DNA of 54,325 nt from Streptomyces glaucescens (lineage in GTDB: Bacteria; Actinomycetota; Actinomycetes; Streptomycetales; Streptomycetaceae): the NCBI RefSeq assembly GCF_002154375.1, contig NZ_MUND01000058.1, positions 1 through 54,325 of the forward strand. Reading direction: 5' to 3'. Under the pieces are notes generated by a model, which ran no database searches, had not been told where the DNA came from, and was given only the letters and a program-made list of their open reading frames with translations. This document shows, one piece after another, positions 1-9,520 of this stretch (position 1 is its first letter; each line of letters begins with the position of its first letter). A program made the translations under genes and the position numbers.

Positions 1-548
1 GGGCGTACGCCCCCCAGCAGCAGGAACCACACCACCGCGTACGCGAACGCCGCCTGCACCTGGGGGCCGGCCAGCCAGGACACCAGCACGAACAGGCCGC
101 CCGTCAGCACCACGGTCAGCGCGCCGTACGCGTTGCGGATCATCACCAGCATCGCCAGCAGCAGCGCCGTCGCCAGCCACAGCAGCGACGTGATGCGCCC
201 GGAGCCGAGGAGCGCCGCCCCGCCGAGGCCCAGCAGCGGGGGCGCGGTGTAGCCCGCGGCGGCCGTGAGGATCATGCCGAGGCCGTACGGCTTGCCGCGG
301 CTGACGGTGAGGCCGCTGGTGTCGGAGTGCAGCCGTATGCCGGTGAGGGTGCGGCCGGTGAGCAGGGCGACCAGACCGTGGCCGCCCTCGTGGGCGATGG
401 TGATCGCGTTGCGGGACAGCCGCCACAGGCCGTGCGGGACGATCACGGCGAGCGCGGCGACCAGGGTGGCGATCACCACCCACAGGTCGGGCTCGGGCTG
501 GGTGCCGACGAGTTCGTCCCAGAGGGAGGTCGCTGTGGTGCTGTCCAT
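1..548 (-). CDS. M50-family membrane metallopeptidase-like protein, 3' part cut off by window edge
   Basis: Read on the minus strand from ATG at 548, the frame stays open to the window edge (182 codons). The protein begins MDSTTATSLWDELVG, has a hydrophobic segment at about residues 22-40 and then the zinc-site motif AHEGGHGLVALLTGR (HExxH form HEGGH) at about residues 52-66. Several further hydrophobic helices follow. This is the arrangement of M50B-like site-2-type peptidases of actinobacteria. The second zinc ligand lies beyond the window, so activity cannot be judged. A purine-rich AGGGAG lies about 13 bases before the start. The gene is divergent from the SRAP gene at 600, with a 51-base gap. 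The substrate is unknown. Confidence 0.8.
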   Translation of the reverse strand, partial: MDSTTATSLWDELVGTQPEPDLWVVIATLVAALAVIVPHGLWRLSRNAITIAHEGGHGLVALLTGRTLTGIRLHSDTSGLTVSRGKPYGLGMILTAAAGYTAPPLLGLGGAALLGSGRITSLLWLATALLLAMLVMIRNAYGALTVVLTGGLFVLVSWLAGPQVQAAFAYAVVWFLLLGGVR

Positions 549-599
549 GATGGCCGGTGTGCTCCCTGTGGTCGGGCGGAGTCTGGCAGTGTGGCACGT

Positions 600-1415
600 A
601 TGTGCGGACGGTATGCAGCGAGTCGTAGGCCCGAGGATCTCGCCGGGATCTTCGAGGTCGAGAAGTGGGAGCCCGAGGAGACCCTGGCGCCCGACTACAA
701 CGTGGCGCCGACCAAAGAGGTCTACGCCGTTCTCGACCGCCCTCTGAAAGACGCGGACGACCCCCGTCCGGTTCGGCAGCTGCGCACGCTCAAGTGGGGG
801 CTCGTGCCGTCCTGGGCCAAGACCCCCGAGGGCGGCGCCCGGATGATCAACGCCCGCGCGGAGACCGTGCACGAGAAGCCCGCCTTCCGCCGCGCCTTCA
901 CCGCCCGGCGCTGCATCGTCCCCGCCGACGGCTACTACGAGTGGGTCACCGGCAGGCAGGAGCGGGACCTGGAGGTTGAGGGGAAGAAGAAACGGCCCCG
1001 CAAGCAGCCGTACTTCGTGCTGCCGGCCGACGGCTCGGTCTTCGCGATGGCCGGGATCTACGAGTTCTGGCGGGACCGCACCCTCCCCGACGACCACCCG
1101 CGGGCCTGGTGGGTCACCTGCTCGGTGATCACCACCGAGGCGGAGACGGACCCGCTCGCCGTCGCCCCCGCCGACGGCCCGCACGCGCTCGCCGAGATCC
1201 ACCCCCGGATGCCGCTGATGCTGACCCCGGACCGCTGGGACGCCTGGCTGGACCCGTCCCGCACCGACCCGGACGACCTGCGCGAGCTGCTGGCACCGCC
1301 CCCGGCCGGCCTGATGCGCGCCTACCCGGTGAGCACGGCCGTCAGCAATGTCCGCAACAACGGGCCGGAGCTGCTGAAGGAACTGGAGGGCCCCGAGGAG
1401 GGCACACTCTTCTGA
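600..1415 (+). CDS. SOS response-associated peptidase (SRAP/YedK/HMCES family)
   Basis: A 271-residue protein starting MCGRYA. Cys2 becomes the N-terminal catalytic residue after Met removal, so the ATG at 600 is the functional start and upstream in-frame codons are ignored. Family signatures are present: NVAPT near residue 40, the WGLVPSW block, MINARAETVHEKPAFR, RRCIVPADGYYEW and the late His motif IHPRMPLML. SRAP proteins form a DNA-protein crosslink at abasic sites in single-stranded DNA, protecting replication forks. There is no clear ribosome binding site. The sequence CAGTGT followed by 7 bases and ATG suggests a possible leaderless transcript. The stop is one base before the next gene's GTG, so the two are probably cotranscribed. 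Confidence 0.93.
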   Translation: MCGRYAASRRPEDLAGIFEVEKWEPEETLAPDYNVAPTKEVYAVLDRPLKDADDPRPVRQLRTLKWGLVPSWAKTPEGGARMINARAETVHEKPAFRRAFTARRCIVPADGYYEWVTGRQERDLEVEGKKKRPRKQPYFVLPADGSVFAMAGIYEFWRDRTLPDDHPRAWWVTCSVITTEAETDPLAVAPADGPHALAEIHPRMPLMLTPDRWDAWLDPSRTDPDDLRELLAPPPAGLMRAYPVSTAVSNVRNNGPELLKELEGPEEGTLF

Positions 1416-1416
1416 T

Positions 1417-2046
1417 GTGACGACCGAGATCATCAGCACGGACGCGGGCGACGCCCGCGTCACCTGGCACCCGGCGCGCAAGGCCCGGCTCGTCCTCGCC
1501 GTGAGCCATGGCGCGGGCGGCGGCATCGAGGCCCGCGACCTCCAGGCGCTGGCCGCCGCGCTGCCCGGGCACGGGATCACCGTCGCCCTGGTGGAGCAGC
1601 CCTGGCGGGTGGCCGGGAAGAAGATGGCGCCCGCGCCGAAGACGCTGGACACCGGGTGGCGGGGCGTCTGGCCCGCTCTCGCCGGACAGGGCCTGCCGGT
1701 TGTCGCGGGCGGGCGCAGCGCGGGTGCCCGAGTGGCCTGCCGCACCGCCGCCGAGCTGGGCGCGGCCGGAGTGCTGGCGCTCGCCTTCCCGCTGCACCCG
1801 CCGGGCAAGCCGGAGAAGTCCCGCGCCGAGGAACTGCTGGGCGCGGGGGCGCCCACGCTCGTCGTGCAGGGCGGCAACGACCCGTGGGGGAGGCCCGCGG
1901 AGTTCCCCGACGGCGACTTCGAGCTGATCGAGGTGGCGTACGCCGATCACGGCCTCGCCGTGCCCAAGCGGGCGCCGCTGGATCAGGCGGAGGCGCTGGC
2001 GATGGTCACGGACGCGGTCGTGAAGTGGGCCGGCTCGCTCGGGTAG
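1417..2046 (+). CDS. alpha/beta hydrolase, KANL3/Tex30-like
   Basis: A 209-residue alpha/beta-hydrolase fold starting at GTG 1417, one base after the SRAP stop, implying translational coupling. The early HGAGGG segment (about residue 31) resembles an oxyanion-loop motif. GRSAGAR (about residue 97) is the nucleophile elbow. QGGNDPWG (about residue 152) carries the probable acid and ADHG (about residue 175) the His. This order and length fit the KANL3/Tex30-like hydrolase family, related to dienelactone hydrolases. The substrate is unknown. The gene precedes sigR but is separated from it by the sigma-R promoter region. Confidence 0.85.
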   Translation: MTTEIISTDAGDARVTWHPARKARLVLAVSHGAGGGIEARDLQALAAALPGHGITVALVEQPWRVAGKKMAPAPKTLDTGWRGVWPALAGQGLPVVAGGRSAGARVACRTAAELGAAGVLALAFPLHPPGKPEKSRAEELLGAGAPTLVVQGGNDPWGRPAEFPDGDFELIEVAYADHGLAVPKRAPLDQAEALAMVTDAVVKWAGSLG

Positions 2047-2153
2047 GGCACTCGGACAAGGGCGCGGGCGCGGCACTCGGGCGCGGGCGGGGCGCTCCGG
2101 TGAGCGCTCGGGCCCTCGGGCAGGGAACTCGGGCACGGCTTCGGAAGGAGTCC

Positions 2154-2180
2154 GGGAATGCTCCGCCCGCGGCCGCTGTT
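2154..2180 (+). promoter_or_regulatory. sigma-R-type promoter (sigRp2-like) for sigR
   Basis: GGGAAT at 2154-2159 and GTT at 2178-2180 are separated by exactly 18 bases, matching the published sigma-R consensus GGGAAT-N18-GTT. It lies upstream of sigR on the same strand, as the autoregulatory sigRp2 promoter of S. coelicolor does. The expected transcription start is about 2186-2188, giving a 5' region of about 70 bases before the upstream sigR start codon at 2260. Confidence 0.88.
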
Positions 2181-2187
2181 GAGGCGG

Positions 2188-2229
2188 ACAGAAGTGCTGA
2201 CCACCAGCACAGAAGTGCTGACCACCAGC
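2188..2229 (+). repeat. perfect 21-bp tandem duplication at the sigR transcription start
   Basis: Two identical adjacent 21-base units (2188-2208 and 2209-2229), each beginning ACAGAAGTGCTG and ending ACCACCAGC. The array starts at the predicted +1 of the sigma-R promoter, so it lengthens the untranslated leader of the inducible transcript. The unit contains a GTG and the period is a multiple of three, so the upstream reading frame stays open through it. Confidence 0.85.
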
Positions 2230-2240
2230 ACCGACGCCGT

Positions 2241-2262
2241 AGGAGAGGAAGTCCGCCGCATG
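2241..2262 (+). promoter_or_regulatory. ribosome binding site and ATG for the extended SigR isoform
   Basis: AGGAGAGGAA (2241-2250) lies nine bases before ATG 2260, which is in frame with sigR with no stop between. It is a better Shine-Dalgarno match than that of the short form. This supports a 65-residue N-terminal extension made only from the sigma-R-dependent transcript. The 55-residue extension reported in S. coelicolor is from memory. Confidence 0.7.
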
Positions 2263-2454
2263 GGTTCGACCTTCTGCCCGAGCCGCAGCAGCCGTGCCGA
2301 CCTGGACTGGACGGTGCTGCATGCGGCCAAGACCGCCCCGATCCGGGCGGCGGGCGGACCGGATCGACAGGCGTCCCCGACCGTGGGTCGTCTATCCTCC
2401 GAAACGAGTGGGACCGGTTTGGGTCCCGTCCGGAACTTTCGGAGCTTTGAGGAG

Positions 2455-3149
<695 letters not shown>

Positions 3150-3153
<4 letters not shown>

Positions 3154-3452
3154 GCTGCGGAGAGCCGCACGAGACGGACTGCAGTGAGGTCCTGGACCAC
3201 CTGTACGAGTTCCTCGACAGCGAGATGCCGCCCCTCGACCGGGACAAGTTCCAGCACCACTTCGAGGAGTGCTCTCCCTGCCTGGAGAAGTACGGGCTGG
3301 AGCAGGCAGTGAAGAAGCTGGTCAAGCGGTGCTGCGGGCACGACGAGGTGCCGACCGACCTGCGCGCCAAGGTCATGGGGCGGATCGAGCTGATCCGCTC
3401 CGGGCAGACCGTGCCCGAGCACGATGTGACGGCGACACCGCAGGACTCCTGA
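3150..3452 (+). CDS. rsrA: redox-sensing zinc anti-sigma factor RsrA
   Basis: A 100-residue ZAS-family anti-sigma factor that starts at ATG 3150, overlapping the sigR stop. The zinc/redox residues are intact: C11, H37, C41 and C44 (H-x3-C-x2-C in HHFEECSPC), plus C3 and the C61-C62 pair, all at the numbering known from S. coelicolor RsrA. Zn-bound reduced RsrA sequesters SigR. Disulfide formation involving C11 with C41 or C44 expels zinc and frees SigR, and thioredoxin made by the regulon resets it. The gene is shorter than or equal to the family norm and looks functional. Confidence 0.96.
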
Positions 3453-3641
3453 GCCTCGCCCCGTCCCGAGGGACCCCCCGCGCCGTCCCGAGGAACCCCG
3501 CACCGGTCCGCGTGGCACCCGGCGCGCGCCATCGCCGTCACCCGAACGTGCTAATCGGCCGACCATCGGTCCGCACCTTTCCCCCGGCCGTCCTAGGCTC
3601 CGAGCCAGGACGGCACGGACGGGGGCTGGGAGGGCGTCGGC

Positions 3642-4949
3642 ATGGAGGCGGTTCCGGCTCGGGCACGGGTGTACGTCGCCGGTGTCGCCCTCGGCGCGCT
3701 GAGCTGTCTGGAACCGCTGTCCACGGGCCGCGCGCCCTGGTGGGCGATCGCGCTGCTGGCGGTGTTGCACGCCTGCGGTGAGCGGATCACCGGCCGTGGA
3801 TCCCCCGGCACGTGCCACCCCGTACTGCTGGCCGGTGCCTTCCTGCTGTCGCCGCCCGCCGCCGCGCTGGTCGCGGTGCCGGGGGCGCTGCTGTCCCGGG
3901 TCGAACAGCGGCCCGTGCTGCTGCGCCGCGTCTGGCGGGCGGCCGAGCTGGTCCTCGCCGTCTGGGCCGCAGCCCGGGTGTTCCGGGCGCTGGGCGGGCC
4001 GGACGCGGTCGGGGCCGCCGACTTCCCGTACGCGCTGCTGCCCGCCGCGGCCGCGGTGCCGGTCTTCTGCGCGGTGCTCGCCTTCCTCGACGGCAGTGTC
4101 CTGGTGCTCGCCGAGCATGTGCCGCCCCGCCGGGCCTGGCGCGGGCTGTTCGCGCGCTCGCTCGCCCCGCTGGCCGTGCACGGGCTGGCCGGGCTGATGA
4201 TGGCCGTGCTGTGGCGCAGCCCCTACGGGCCGGCCGCCGCGCTGCTGGTGCTGCTGCCGATGTGCGTCGCCTGGTGGGCCTTCGCCCAGTACCACCGGGA
4301 GCAGGCCGCCCACCAGGCCACCATCCGGGCCCTCGTACAGGCCGTCGACATCAAGGACGGCTACACCCGCGGCCACGGCGAGCGGGTCGGGCAGGCCTCG
4401 ATGATGATCGCCCGCGAGCTGGGCATGGACGACGAGCGCGTCGAGGTCCTGCGGTTCGCGGGCATCCTGCACGACGTGGGCAAGCTCGGCGTCCCCACCC
4501 GGCTGCTGCGCAAGGACGGGCCGCTGACCCCCGAGGAGCGGCGGATCATCGAACTGCACCCGGAGTACGGGCACGAGATGGTGCGGGGCATCTCCTTCCT
4601 CGGCGAGGCCCGGGCCGCCGTGCTCCACCACCACGAGCGGATGGACGGCAGCGGCTACCCCTACGGGCTCGTCGGCAGCCAGATCCCCGAGTCCGCGCGG
4701 GTCGTCGCCGTCGCCGACGCCTTCGACGCCATGACCTCCACCCGGTCCTACCGGCGGGCCCGCCCGGTGCCGGCGGCGCTCGCGGAACTGGAGCGGTGCG
4801 CCGGGTCGCAGTTCGACCCCCGGATGGTCAAGGCGCTGGTCCAGGCCCTGGGCAAGTACGGCTGGCATCCCGCGGTGACCGCCGACGAGGTCCCGGCGCC
4901 CCGGCCTCCCGCTGCGTCCCTGCCCGGCCGGCAAAGGGCCCACCGGTGA
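3642..4949 (+). CDS. membrane-anchored HD-GYP domain phosphodiesterase
   Basis: A 435-residue protein from ATG 3642 (GGGAGGG upstream). Residues 10-215 hold several hydrophobic helices without an obvious periplasmic sensor fold. The C-terminal half carries a complete HD-GYP domain: TRGHGERVG (about 247), HDVGKLG (about 277), the HHHERMDGSGYPYG block (about 329) and VVAVADAFDAMTS. All metal ligands and the GYP signature are present, so it could hydrolyse cyclic di-GMP, a key developmental signal in Streptomyces. Its stop overlaps the GTG of a second, degenerate HD protein, so the two are cotranslated. A 189-base gap separates it from rsrA. Confidence 0.88.
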   Translation: MEAVPARARVYVAGVALGALSCLEPLSTGRAPWWAIALLAVLHACGERITGRGSPGTCHPVLLAGAFLLSPPAAALVAVPGALLSRVEQRPVLLRRVWRAAELVLAVWAAARVFRALGGPDAVGAADFPYALLPAAAAVPVFCAVLAFLDGSVLVLAEHVPPRRAWRGLFARSLAPLAVHGLAGLMMAVLWRSPYGPAAALLVLLPMCVAWWAFAQYHREQAAHQATIRALVQAVDIKDGYTRGHGERVGQASMMIARELGMDDERVEVLRFAGILHDVGKLGVPTRLLRKDGPLTPEERRIIELHPEYGHEMVRGISFLGEARAAVLHHHERMDGSGYPYGLVGSQIPESARVVAVADAFDAMTSTRSYRRARPVPAALAELERCAGSQFDPRMVKALVQALGKYGWHPAVTADEVPAPRPPAASLPGRQRAHR

Positions 4950-6253
4950 CGCCCGACGTGCCGGGAGGCGGACCGCCGGTGGCACCCGCCCTGCCGGGAG
5001 GCGGGCCCCGGGTGACACCCGCCCTGCCGCGCGTCCTGATCCACACCTGCGCCGCGCTGCTCGCCGCCGTCTCGCTCGCCGTCACGCTGCACTCCGGACT
5101 CGCCCAGCGCGGCGTCGCACTGGCGTTCGGCGCCTTGGTCGTGCTCGGTGAACTGACCAGGTGGACCGGGCCCGACCGGGTCCGCGAGGCGGCCCCGCTC
5201 GGTGCCGCGGGCGCGCTGTCGTACGCGCTGCTCGGCGAGCACGCCGGACGGCCCACCGGCCACGGCACCGCCCAGGTCGTCACGGTCGTCCTCACCGCCT
5301 CGCTGCTCGGCTCCGTCCCGCACCTCGCCCGCGGCCGGGGGCCGACCCACGACGACCTGGCCCGCCGCGTGCTCACCGCGGGCTTCGCCGCCGCCTGCTT
5401 CCAACCGCTCTACAACCGAGGCGTGTTCGACGGCTGGATCGGACCCGCCTACGCGCTGCTGCTGCTCGCGCTGCTCATCCTCACCGCGCTGTGCGACGCC
5501 GTGCTCGCCGCCGCGCTGGCCCACGCCCGCACCGGCTGGCCGTTCGGCCCGCTGCTCCGCGACGAGCTGCGGGCCATGCCCGGCGTCGGCTCCGCGGTGT
5601 GCGCCACCGGGGCCGTGATCGCGCTCGCCGTCGCGGTCGCCGGGCTGTGGGCGCTGCCGGTGTTCTGTGTGCCGCTGCTGCTCACCCAGGTCTCGCTGCG
5701 CCGGTACGCCGCCGTGCGCGCCACCTACCGGCAGACCATCGCCTCCCTTGCCCGCGCCACCGAGATCGCCGGCTACACCCCGGCCGGGCACGCCCGCCGG
5801 GTCGCCGCCCTCAGCCGCGCCGTCGGCCGGGACCTGGGCCTGTCCGGGCCCGAGCTGGCCGTGCTGGAGTACGCGGCGCTGATGCACGACATCGGGCAGC
5901 TCAGCCTGGTCGACCCGGTGCCGGCCGGGGCCACCGCCGTGCTGCCCGCCGCCGAGCAGCGCCGCATCGCGCTGCTCGGCGGGGCCGTCGTGCGGCAGAC
6001 CGGGGGCAGCACGCAGGTCGCCGAGATCGTGGAGCGGCAGGCCGACCCGTGCGCGGAGCAGCCGCTCGCCGCGCGGATCGTGCGCGTGGTCAACGCCTAC
6101 GAGGAGAAGGCCCGGGACGCCGGGCCCGGCGGACCCCTCACGGCCCTGGAGGAGCTGCGCCTCGCGACGGCGGGGGAGTACGCGCCGGAGGTGGTGGAAG
6201 CGCTCGCCCGGGTACTGTCCAGGGACGGTCTGACCCTGCCCATGAGTGGGTAA
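4946..6253 (+). CDS. membrane protein with degenerate HD domain, partner of the preceding HD-GYP protein
   Basis: 435 residues if translated from GTG 4946, which overlaps the previous stop (GTGA). GTG 5012, with GGGAGG about 7 bases upstream, is an equally good start that skips a repeated Pro/Gly-rich leader. Hydrophobic helices fill residues about 30-235. The C-terminal region aligns by eye with the HD domain (AGHARRVAALSRAVG, then ALMHDIGQLSLVD at about 311). It lacks the Lys of HDxGK (Gln instead), the HHE block and the GYP triplet. It probably lacks catalysis and may bind nucleotide or regulate the canonical partner; this is inference from the overlap and shared architecture. Confidence 0.8.
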   Translation: MTPDVPGGGPPVAPALPGGGPRVTPALPRVLIHTCAALLAAVSLAVTLHSGLAQRGVALAFGALVVLGELTRWTGPDRVREAAPLGAAGALSYALLGEHAGRPTGHGTAQVVTVVLTASLLGSVPHLARGRGPTHDDLARRVLTAGFAAACFQPLYNRGVFDGWIGPAYALLLLALLILTALCDAVLAAALAHARTGWPFGPLLRDELRAMPGVGSAVCATGAVIALAVAVAGLWALPVFCVPLLLTQVSLRRYAAVRATYRQTIASLARATEIAGYTPAGHARRVAALSRAVGRDLGLSGPELAVLEYAALMHDIGQLSLVDPVPAGATAVLPAAEQRRIALLGGAVVRQTGGSTQVAEIVERQADPCAEQPLAARIVRVVNAYEEKARDAGPGGPLTALEELRLATAGEYAPEVVEALARVLSRDGLTLPMSG

Positions 6254-6368
6254 CCCATGGGTAATGAGCGCCCCTGAAGGCGTACGTGGTTGGATGCGAA
6301 GGAGAGGGAGTCCGAGAGGCTGTCCGGGGGCACAGCCGGCCCACTCCACGGAACGGCAGGCGGGAATC

Positions 6369-7376
6369 GTGAGGATCTTCGGCAAGGGACGGCACCGGCC
6401 CTCCGCCTCCTGGCGGCAGGCCACCGACCGCGCGTTCACACTGATCGGCGACGGTCGGTACGAGGACGCGGGGGCGTTGCTGACACGGGCCGCCGACCTG
6501 GAACCCTGGCTGTCGGAGTCCTGGTTCAACCTCGCCCTGCTGCACAAGTTCCGGCACGACTGGGAGCAGGCCCGGGCCGCGGGCCTCAGGGCCGTCGCGC
6601 TGCTGGACCGGGAGACCGGGGCGCCCGACTGGTGGAACGTCGGGATCGCCGCCACCGCGCTCCAGGACTGGCCGCTGGCCCGGCGCGCCTGGCAGGCGTA
6701 CGGGCTGCACGTGCCGGGGGGCAGCTCCCGGCCGAAGGCCGGGGGAGGCGCCACGGCCGCCGGCGAGCCCGTCGGCATGGATTTGGGCAGCGCGGCCGTA
6801 CGGCTGTCGCCGGAGGGCGAGGCCGAGGTGGTGTGGGGGCGGCGGCTCGACCCCGCCCGGATAGAGGTGCTGTCCATCCCGCTGCCGTCGTCCGGGCGGC
6901 GCTGGGGCGAGGTCGTCCTGCACGACGGGGTGCCGCACGGGGAGCGGACCACGGCCGCGGGCCACTCCTATCCGGTCTTCGACGAGATCGAGCTGTGGGC
7001 GCCCTCGCCGGTCCCGACCTGGGTCGTGCTGCTGGAGGCGGCCACCGAGTCGGACCGGGACGCGCTGGAGCAACTGGCCGCGGAGGCCGGGTTCGCCGCG
7101 GAGGACTGGTCGTCGTCGGTGCGGCTGCTGTGCCGGATGTGCTCGGAGTCACGCATGCCGGCGGACGAGGGGGACGGGGAGCACCTGGATCCCCACGACC
7201 ACAGCGAGCCCGGGCATCCGGGGCCGCTCGGGCATCGGACCGACGGACAGCTGTGGGTACCGGAGCGGGAGTGCGGCGTCGCCGCCCCGGCCTCCCTGGT
7301 ACGGGGGCTGCTGGACGGGTGGGTCGCCGACAGCCCGGATTCGCGGGACTGGCGGGATCTCGAAGAAGTGTGCTGA
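6369..7376 (+). CDS. tetratricopeptide-like conserved actinobacterial protein
   Basis: 335 residues from GTG 6369 ([10 protein letters not shown]). Upstream in-frame codons to 6246 encode low-complexity sequence and are probably untranslated. Residues about 15-110 form TPR-like helical pairs ([18 protein letters not shown], then [17 protein letters not shown]). The middle and C-terminal parts have no family I recognise. A Cys/His-containing stretch ([10 protein letters not shown], then a His-rich segment) at about residues 255-290 could bind metal. No signal peptide or membrane helix is seen. It sits alone between the HD pair and def. Function unknown; TPRs suggest protein-protein contacts. 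Confidence 0.75.
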   Translation: MRIFGKGRHRPSASWRQATDRAFTLIGDGRYEDAGALLTRAADLEPWLSESWFNLALLHKFRHDWEQARAAGLRAVALLDRETGAPDWWNVGIAATALQDWPLARRAWQAYGLHVPGGSSRPKAGGGATAAGEPVGMDLGSAAVRLSPEGEAEVVWGRRLDPARIEVLSIPLPSSGRRWGEVVLHDGVPHGERTTAAGHSYPVFDEIELWAPSPVPTWVVLLEAATESDRDALEQLAAEAGFAAEDWSSSVRLLCRMCSESRMPADEGDGEHLDPHDHSEPGHPGPLGHRTDGQLWVPERECGVAAPASLVRGLLDGWVADSPDSRDWRDLEEVC

Positions 7377-7503
7377 CGCCGCTGCCGGGGTGCGGGCCGT
7401 CCCGGGGCGATCGCGCAGTTCCCCGCGCCGCCGAGAGGCGCGTTGCCCGTACCCTGTAGTCGCATCGAACCCCTTGGTTTTTCTAGGAAGGCATACGTCG
7501 GTC

Positions 7504-8154
7504 ATGGCGCAGCAGGACACCGATCAGCAGCACGTGGGCGTGCTCCCCGTGGACGACGAGGGCTTCGTCATCGACACGGAGGACTGCGAGGAGCGCGAGC
7601 AGGCGTACCGCGAGCGCGGCACCTCCCGGCCGATCACCGTCGTCGGTAACCCGGTGCTCCACAAGGAGTGCCAGGACGTCACCGAGTTCGACGACGAGCT
7701 GCGCAAGCTGGTCGACGACATGTTCGCCTCGCAGCGCACCGCCGAGGGCGTGGGCCTGGCCGCCAACCAGATCGGCGTGGACCGGAAGGTCTTCGTCTAC
7801 GACTGCCCGGACGACGAGGGCGTGCGGCACGTCGGTGTGGTCTGCAACCCGAAACTGGTCGAGCTGCCCGCGGAGAAGCGCCGCCTGGACGACAGCAACG
7901 AGGGCTGTCTGTCGGTGCCGACCGCGTACATGCCGCTGGCCCGGCCCGACTACGCCGAGGTGACCGGGCAGGACGAGCACGGCAACCCGATCAAGGTGCG
8001 CGGCACCGGGTACTTCGCTCGGTGTTTGCAGCACGAGACCGACCACCTGTACGGCTACCTGTACATCGACCGGCTCTCCAAGCGGGACCGCAAGGACGCG
8101 CTGCGGCAGATGGCCGAGAACGAGCCCCGCTACCCCGTCGTCCCCAACGACTGA
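7504..8154 (+). CDS. def: peptide deformylase
   Basis: A 216-residue protein with all three deformylase motifs: [10 protein letters not shown] (residues 82-91), EGCLSVP (133-139, metal ligand C135) and HETDH (177-181, ligands H177 and H181, catalytic E178). It removes the formyl group from the N-terminal Met of nascent proteins in the cytoplasm. The N-terminus is acidic and about 35 residues longer than minimal deformylases, as in other actinobacterial copies. ATG 7504 follows AGGAAGG by 13 bases, a rather long spacing. A strong terminator hairpin follows at 8184-8223. Confidence 0.96.
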   Translation: MAQQDTDQQHVGVLPVDDEGFVIDTEDCEEREQAYRERGTSRPITVVGNPVLHKECQDVTEFDDELRKLVDDMFASQRTAEGVGLAANQIGVDRKVFVYDCPDDEGVRHVGVVCNPKLVELPAEKRRLDDSNEGCLSVPTAYMPLARPDYAEVTGQDEHGNPIKVRGTGYFARCLQHETDHLYGYLYIDRLSKRDRKDALRQMAENEPRYPVVPND

Positions 8155-8183
8155 GGTCCACCCGCCCTTCGGGCATGTTTCGC

Positions 8184-8223
8184 ACGGCGTCCGGCCAGGT
8201 TTCGTTTCCTGACCGGACGCCGT
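8184..8223 (+). terminator. terminator hairpin after def
   Basis: An 11-bp perfect stem (ACGGCGTCCGG at 8184-8194 with CCGGACGCCGT at 8213-8223) is extended inward by four more pairs around one mismatch. The loop is about 8 bases. It lies 30 bases after the def stop and separates def from the terpene operon. No U-tract follows, as is usual in Streptomyces. Confidence 0.8.
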
Positions 8224-8443
8224 TCGTCTGTGCGTCGTACGTTCGCATCTCATCGCTTGCGAAGAGATCCAGAATCAGTCACGCATGAGGGGTGTCTCGG
8301 CAGTATGGCGTAGTGAGTGAAGCAAATCCGTTCCCAGACGGGTCAGTTGTAGTGCTGAATGGGATGTGCGGGGATACGCAACGGCGCACGCTCGGCACAA
8401 CGGGAGGGGCGTGTGCCGACCGGCGGCTGAGAGGGGTTTGTTC

Positions 8444-9520
8444 GTGCCTTTCCCACACAGCACCACCGCGACCGCGGTCGCCGTTCCACCGTCGCTCGCA
8501 CTACCGGTGATCGAGGCGGCGTTTCCAAGGCAATCGCATCCGTATTGGCCCAGGCTCCAGGAGAAGACCCGTAGCTGGTTGCTGGAAAAGCGGCTCATGT
8601 CGGCGGAGCAGGTGGAGGAACATGCCGACGGCCTCTGCTACACCGACCTCATGGCGGGGTACTACCTCGGCGCCCCGGACGAGGTCATGCAGGCCATCGG
8701 GGACTACAGCGCGTGGTTCTTCGTCTGGGACGACCGCCACGACCGGGACATCGTCCACCGCCGCCCCCTGGCCTGGGACCGGCTGCGCACCAGACTGCAC
8801 ACGGCACTGGACCGGCCCCAGGAGCACCTGCGGCACGAGGACCCTGTCGTGGCGGGCCTCGCCGACAGCGTGCTGCGGCTCTACCGGTTCCTGCCGGACA
8901 CCTGGAACGCGCGGTTCGCCCGGCACTTCCACACGGTGATCGAGGCGTACGACCGGGAATTCCGTAATCGCATCGAAGGGTATGTGCCCGCCGTCCAGGA
9001 ATACCTGGACCTACGCCGTCTCACCTTCGCCCACTGGATATGGACCGATCTGCTGGAACCGAGTGCGGGAATCGAACTCCCGGAATCCGTGAGGAAACAC
9101 CCGGCATATCGCCGGGCGGCGCTGCTGAGCCAGGAATTCGCCGCCTGGTACAACGACCTCTGTTCCCTGCCCAAGGAGATCGCGGGCGACGAGGTCCATA
9201 ATCTCGGCATCAGTCTCATCGCCCATGAGGGGCTCACACTCGAAGAAGCGGTCGCCGAAGTCCGGCGCCGGGTCGAGACGTGCATCACCGATTTCCTCGT
9301 CGCCGAACGGGACGCGCTGCGGTTCGCCGACGGCCTGGCCGACGGCACGGTGCGGGGAAAGGAACTGAGCCTCGCCGTGCGGGCCTGCCTCGCGAATATG
9401 CGGAACTGGTTCAGCTCCGTCTACTGGTTCCACCACGAGTCCGGCCGGTACCGGGTCGACAGCTGGGACGACCGGTCCACGCCCCCGTACGTCAACAACG
9501 AAGCGGCAGGTGAGAAATGA
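8444..9520 (+). CDS. cyc1: epi-isozizaene synthase (class I sesquiterpene cyclase)
   Basis: A 358-residue terpene synthase that cyclises farnesyl diphosphate to epi-isozizaene, precursor of albaflavenone. The Asp-rich motif DDRHD (residues 96-100, in [11 protein letters not shown]) and the NSE triad NDLCSLPKE (N237, S241, E245) are intact, as is the C-terminal RY pair region. From memory, the sequence closely follows S. coelicolor SCO5222, including its C-terminus [15 protein letters not shown] 8444 is chosen because GAGAGGGG lies 7 bases upstream. The stop overlaps the P450 start (ATGA), so the two are translationally coupled. Parts of the gene (about 8940-9100) use noticeably more A/T-ending codons than neighbours. 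Confidence 0.95.
   Translation: MPFPHSTTATAVAVPPSLALPVIEAAFPRQSHPYWPRLQEKTRSWLLEKRLMSAEQVEEHADGLCYTDLMAGYYLGAPDEVMQAIGDYSAWFFVWDDRHDRDIVHRRPLAWDRLRTRLHTALDRPQEHLRHEDPVVAGLADSVLRLYRFLPDTWNARFARHFHTVIEAYDREFRNRIEGYVPAVQEYLDLRRLTFAHWIWTDLLEPSAGIELPESVRKHPAYRRAALLSQEFAAWYNDLCSLPKEIAGDEVHNLGISLIAHEGLTLEEAVAEVRRRVETCITDFLVAERDALRFADGLADGTVRGKELSLAVRACLANMRNWFSSVYWFHHESGRYRVDSWDDRSTPPYVNNEAAGEK

Noticed and set aside
4748-6952. Very long open frame on the minus strand opposite the two HD-protein genes (over 700 codons)
   Set aside because: High-GC genomes give long antisense frames. This one is rich in Gly/Arg/His low complexity, has no ribosome binding site, and lies exactly opposite two genes with clear domains.
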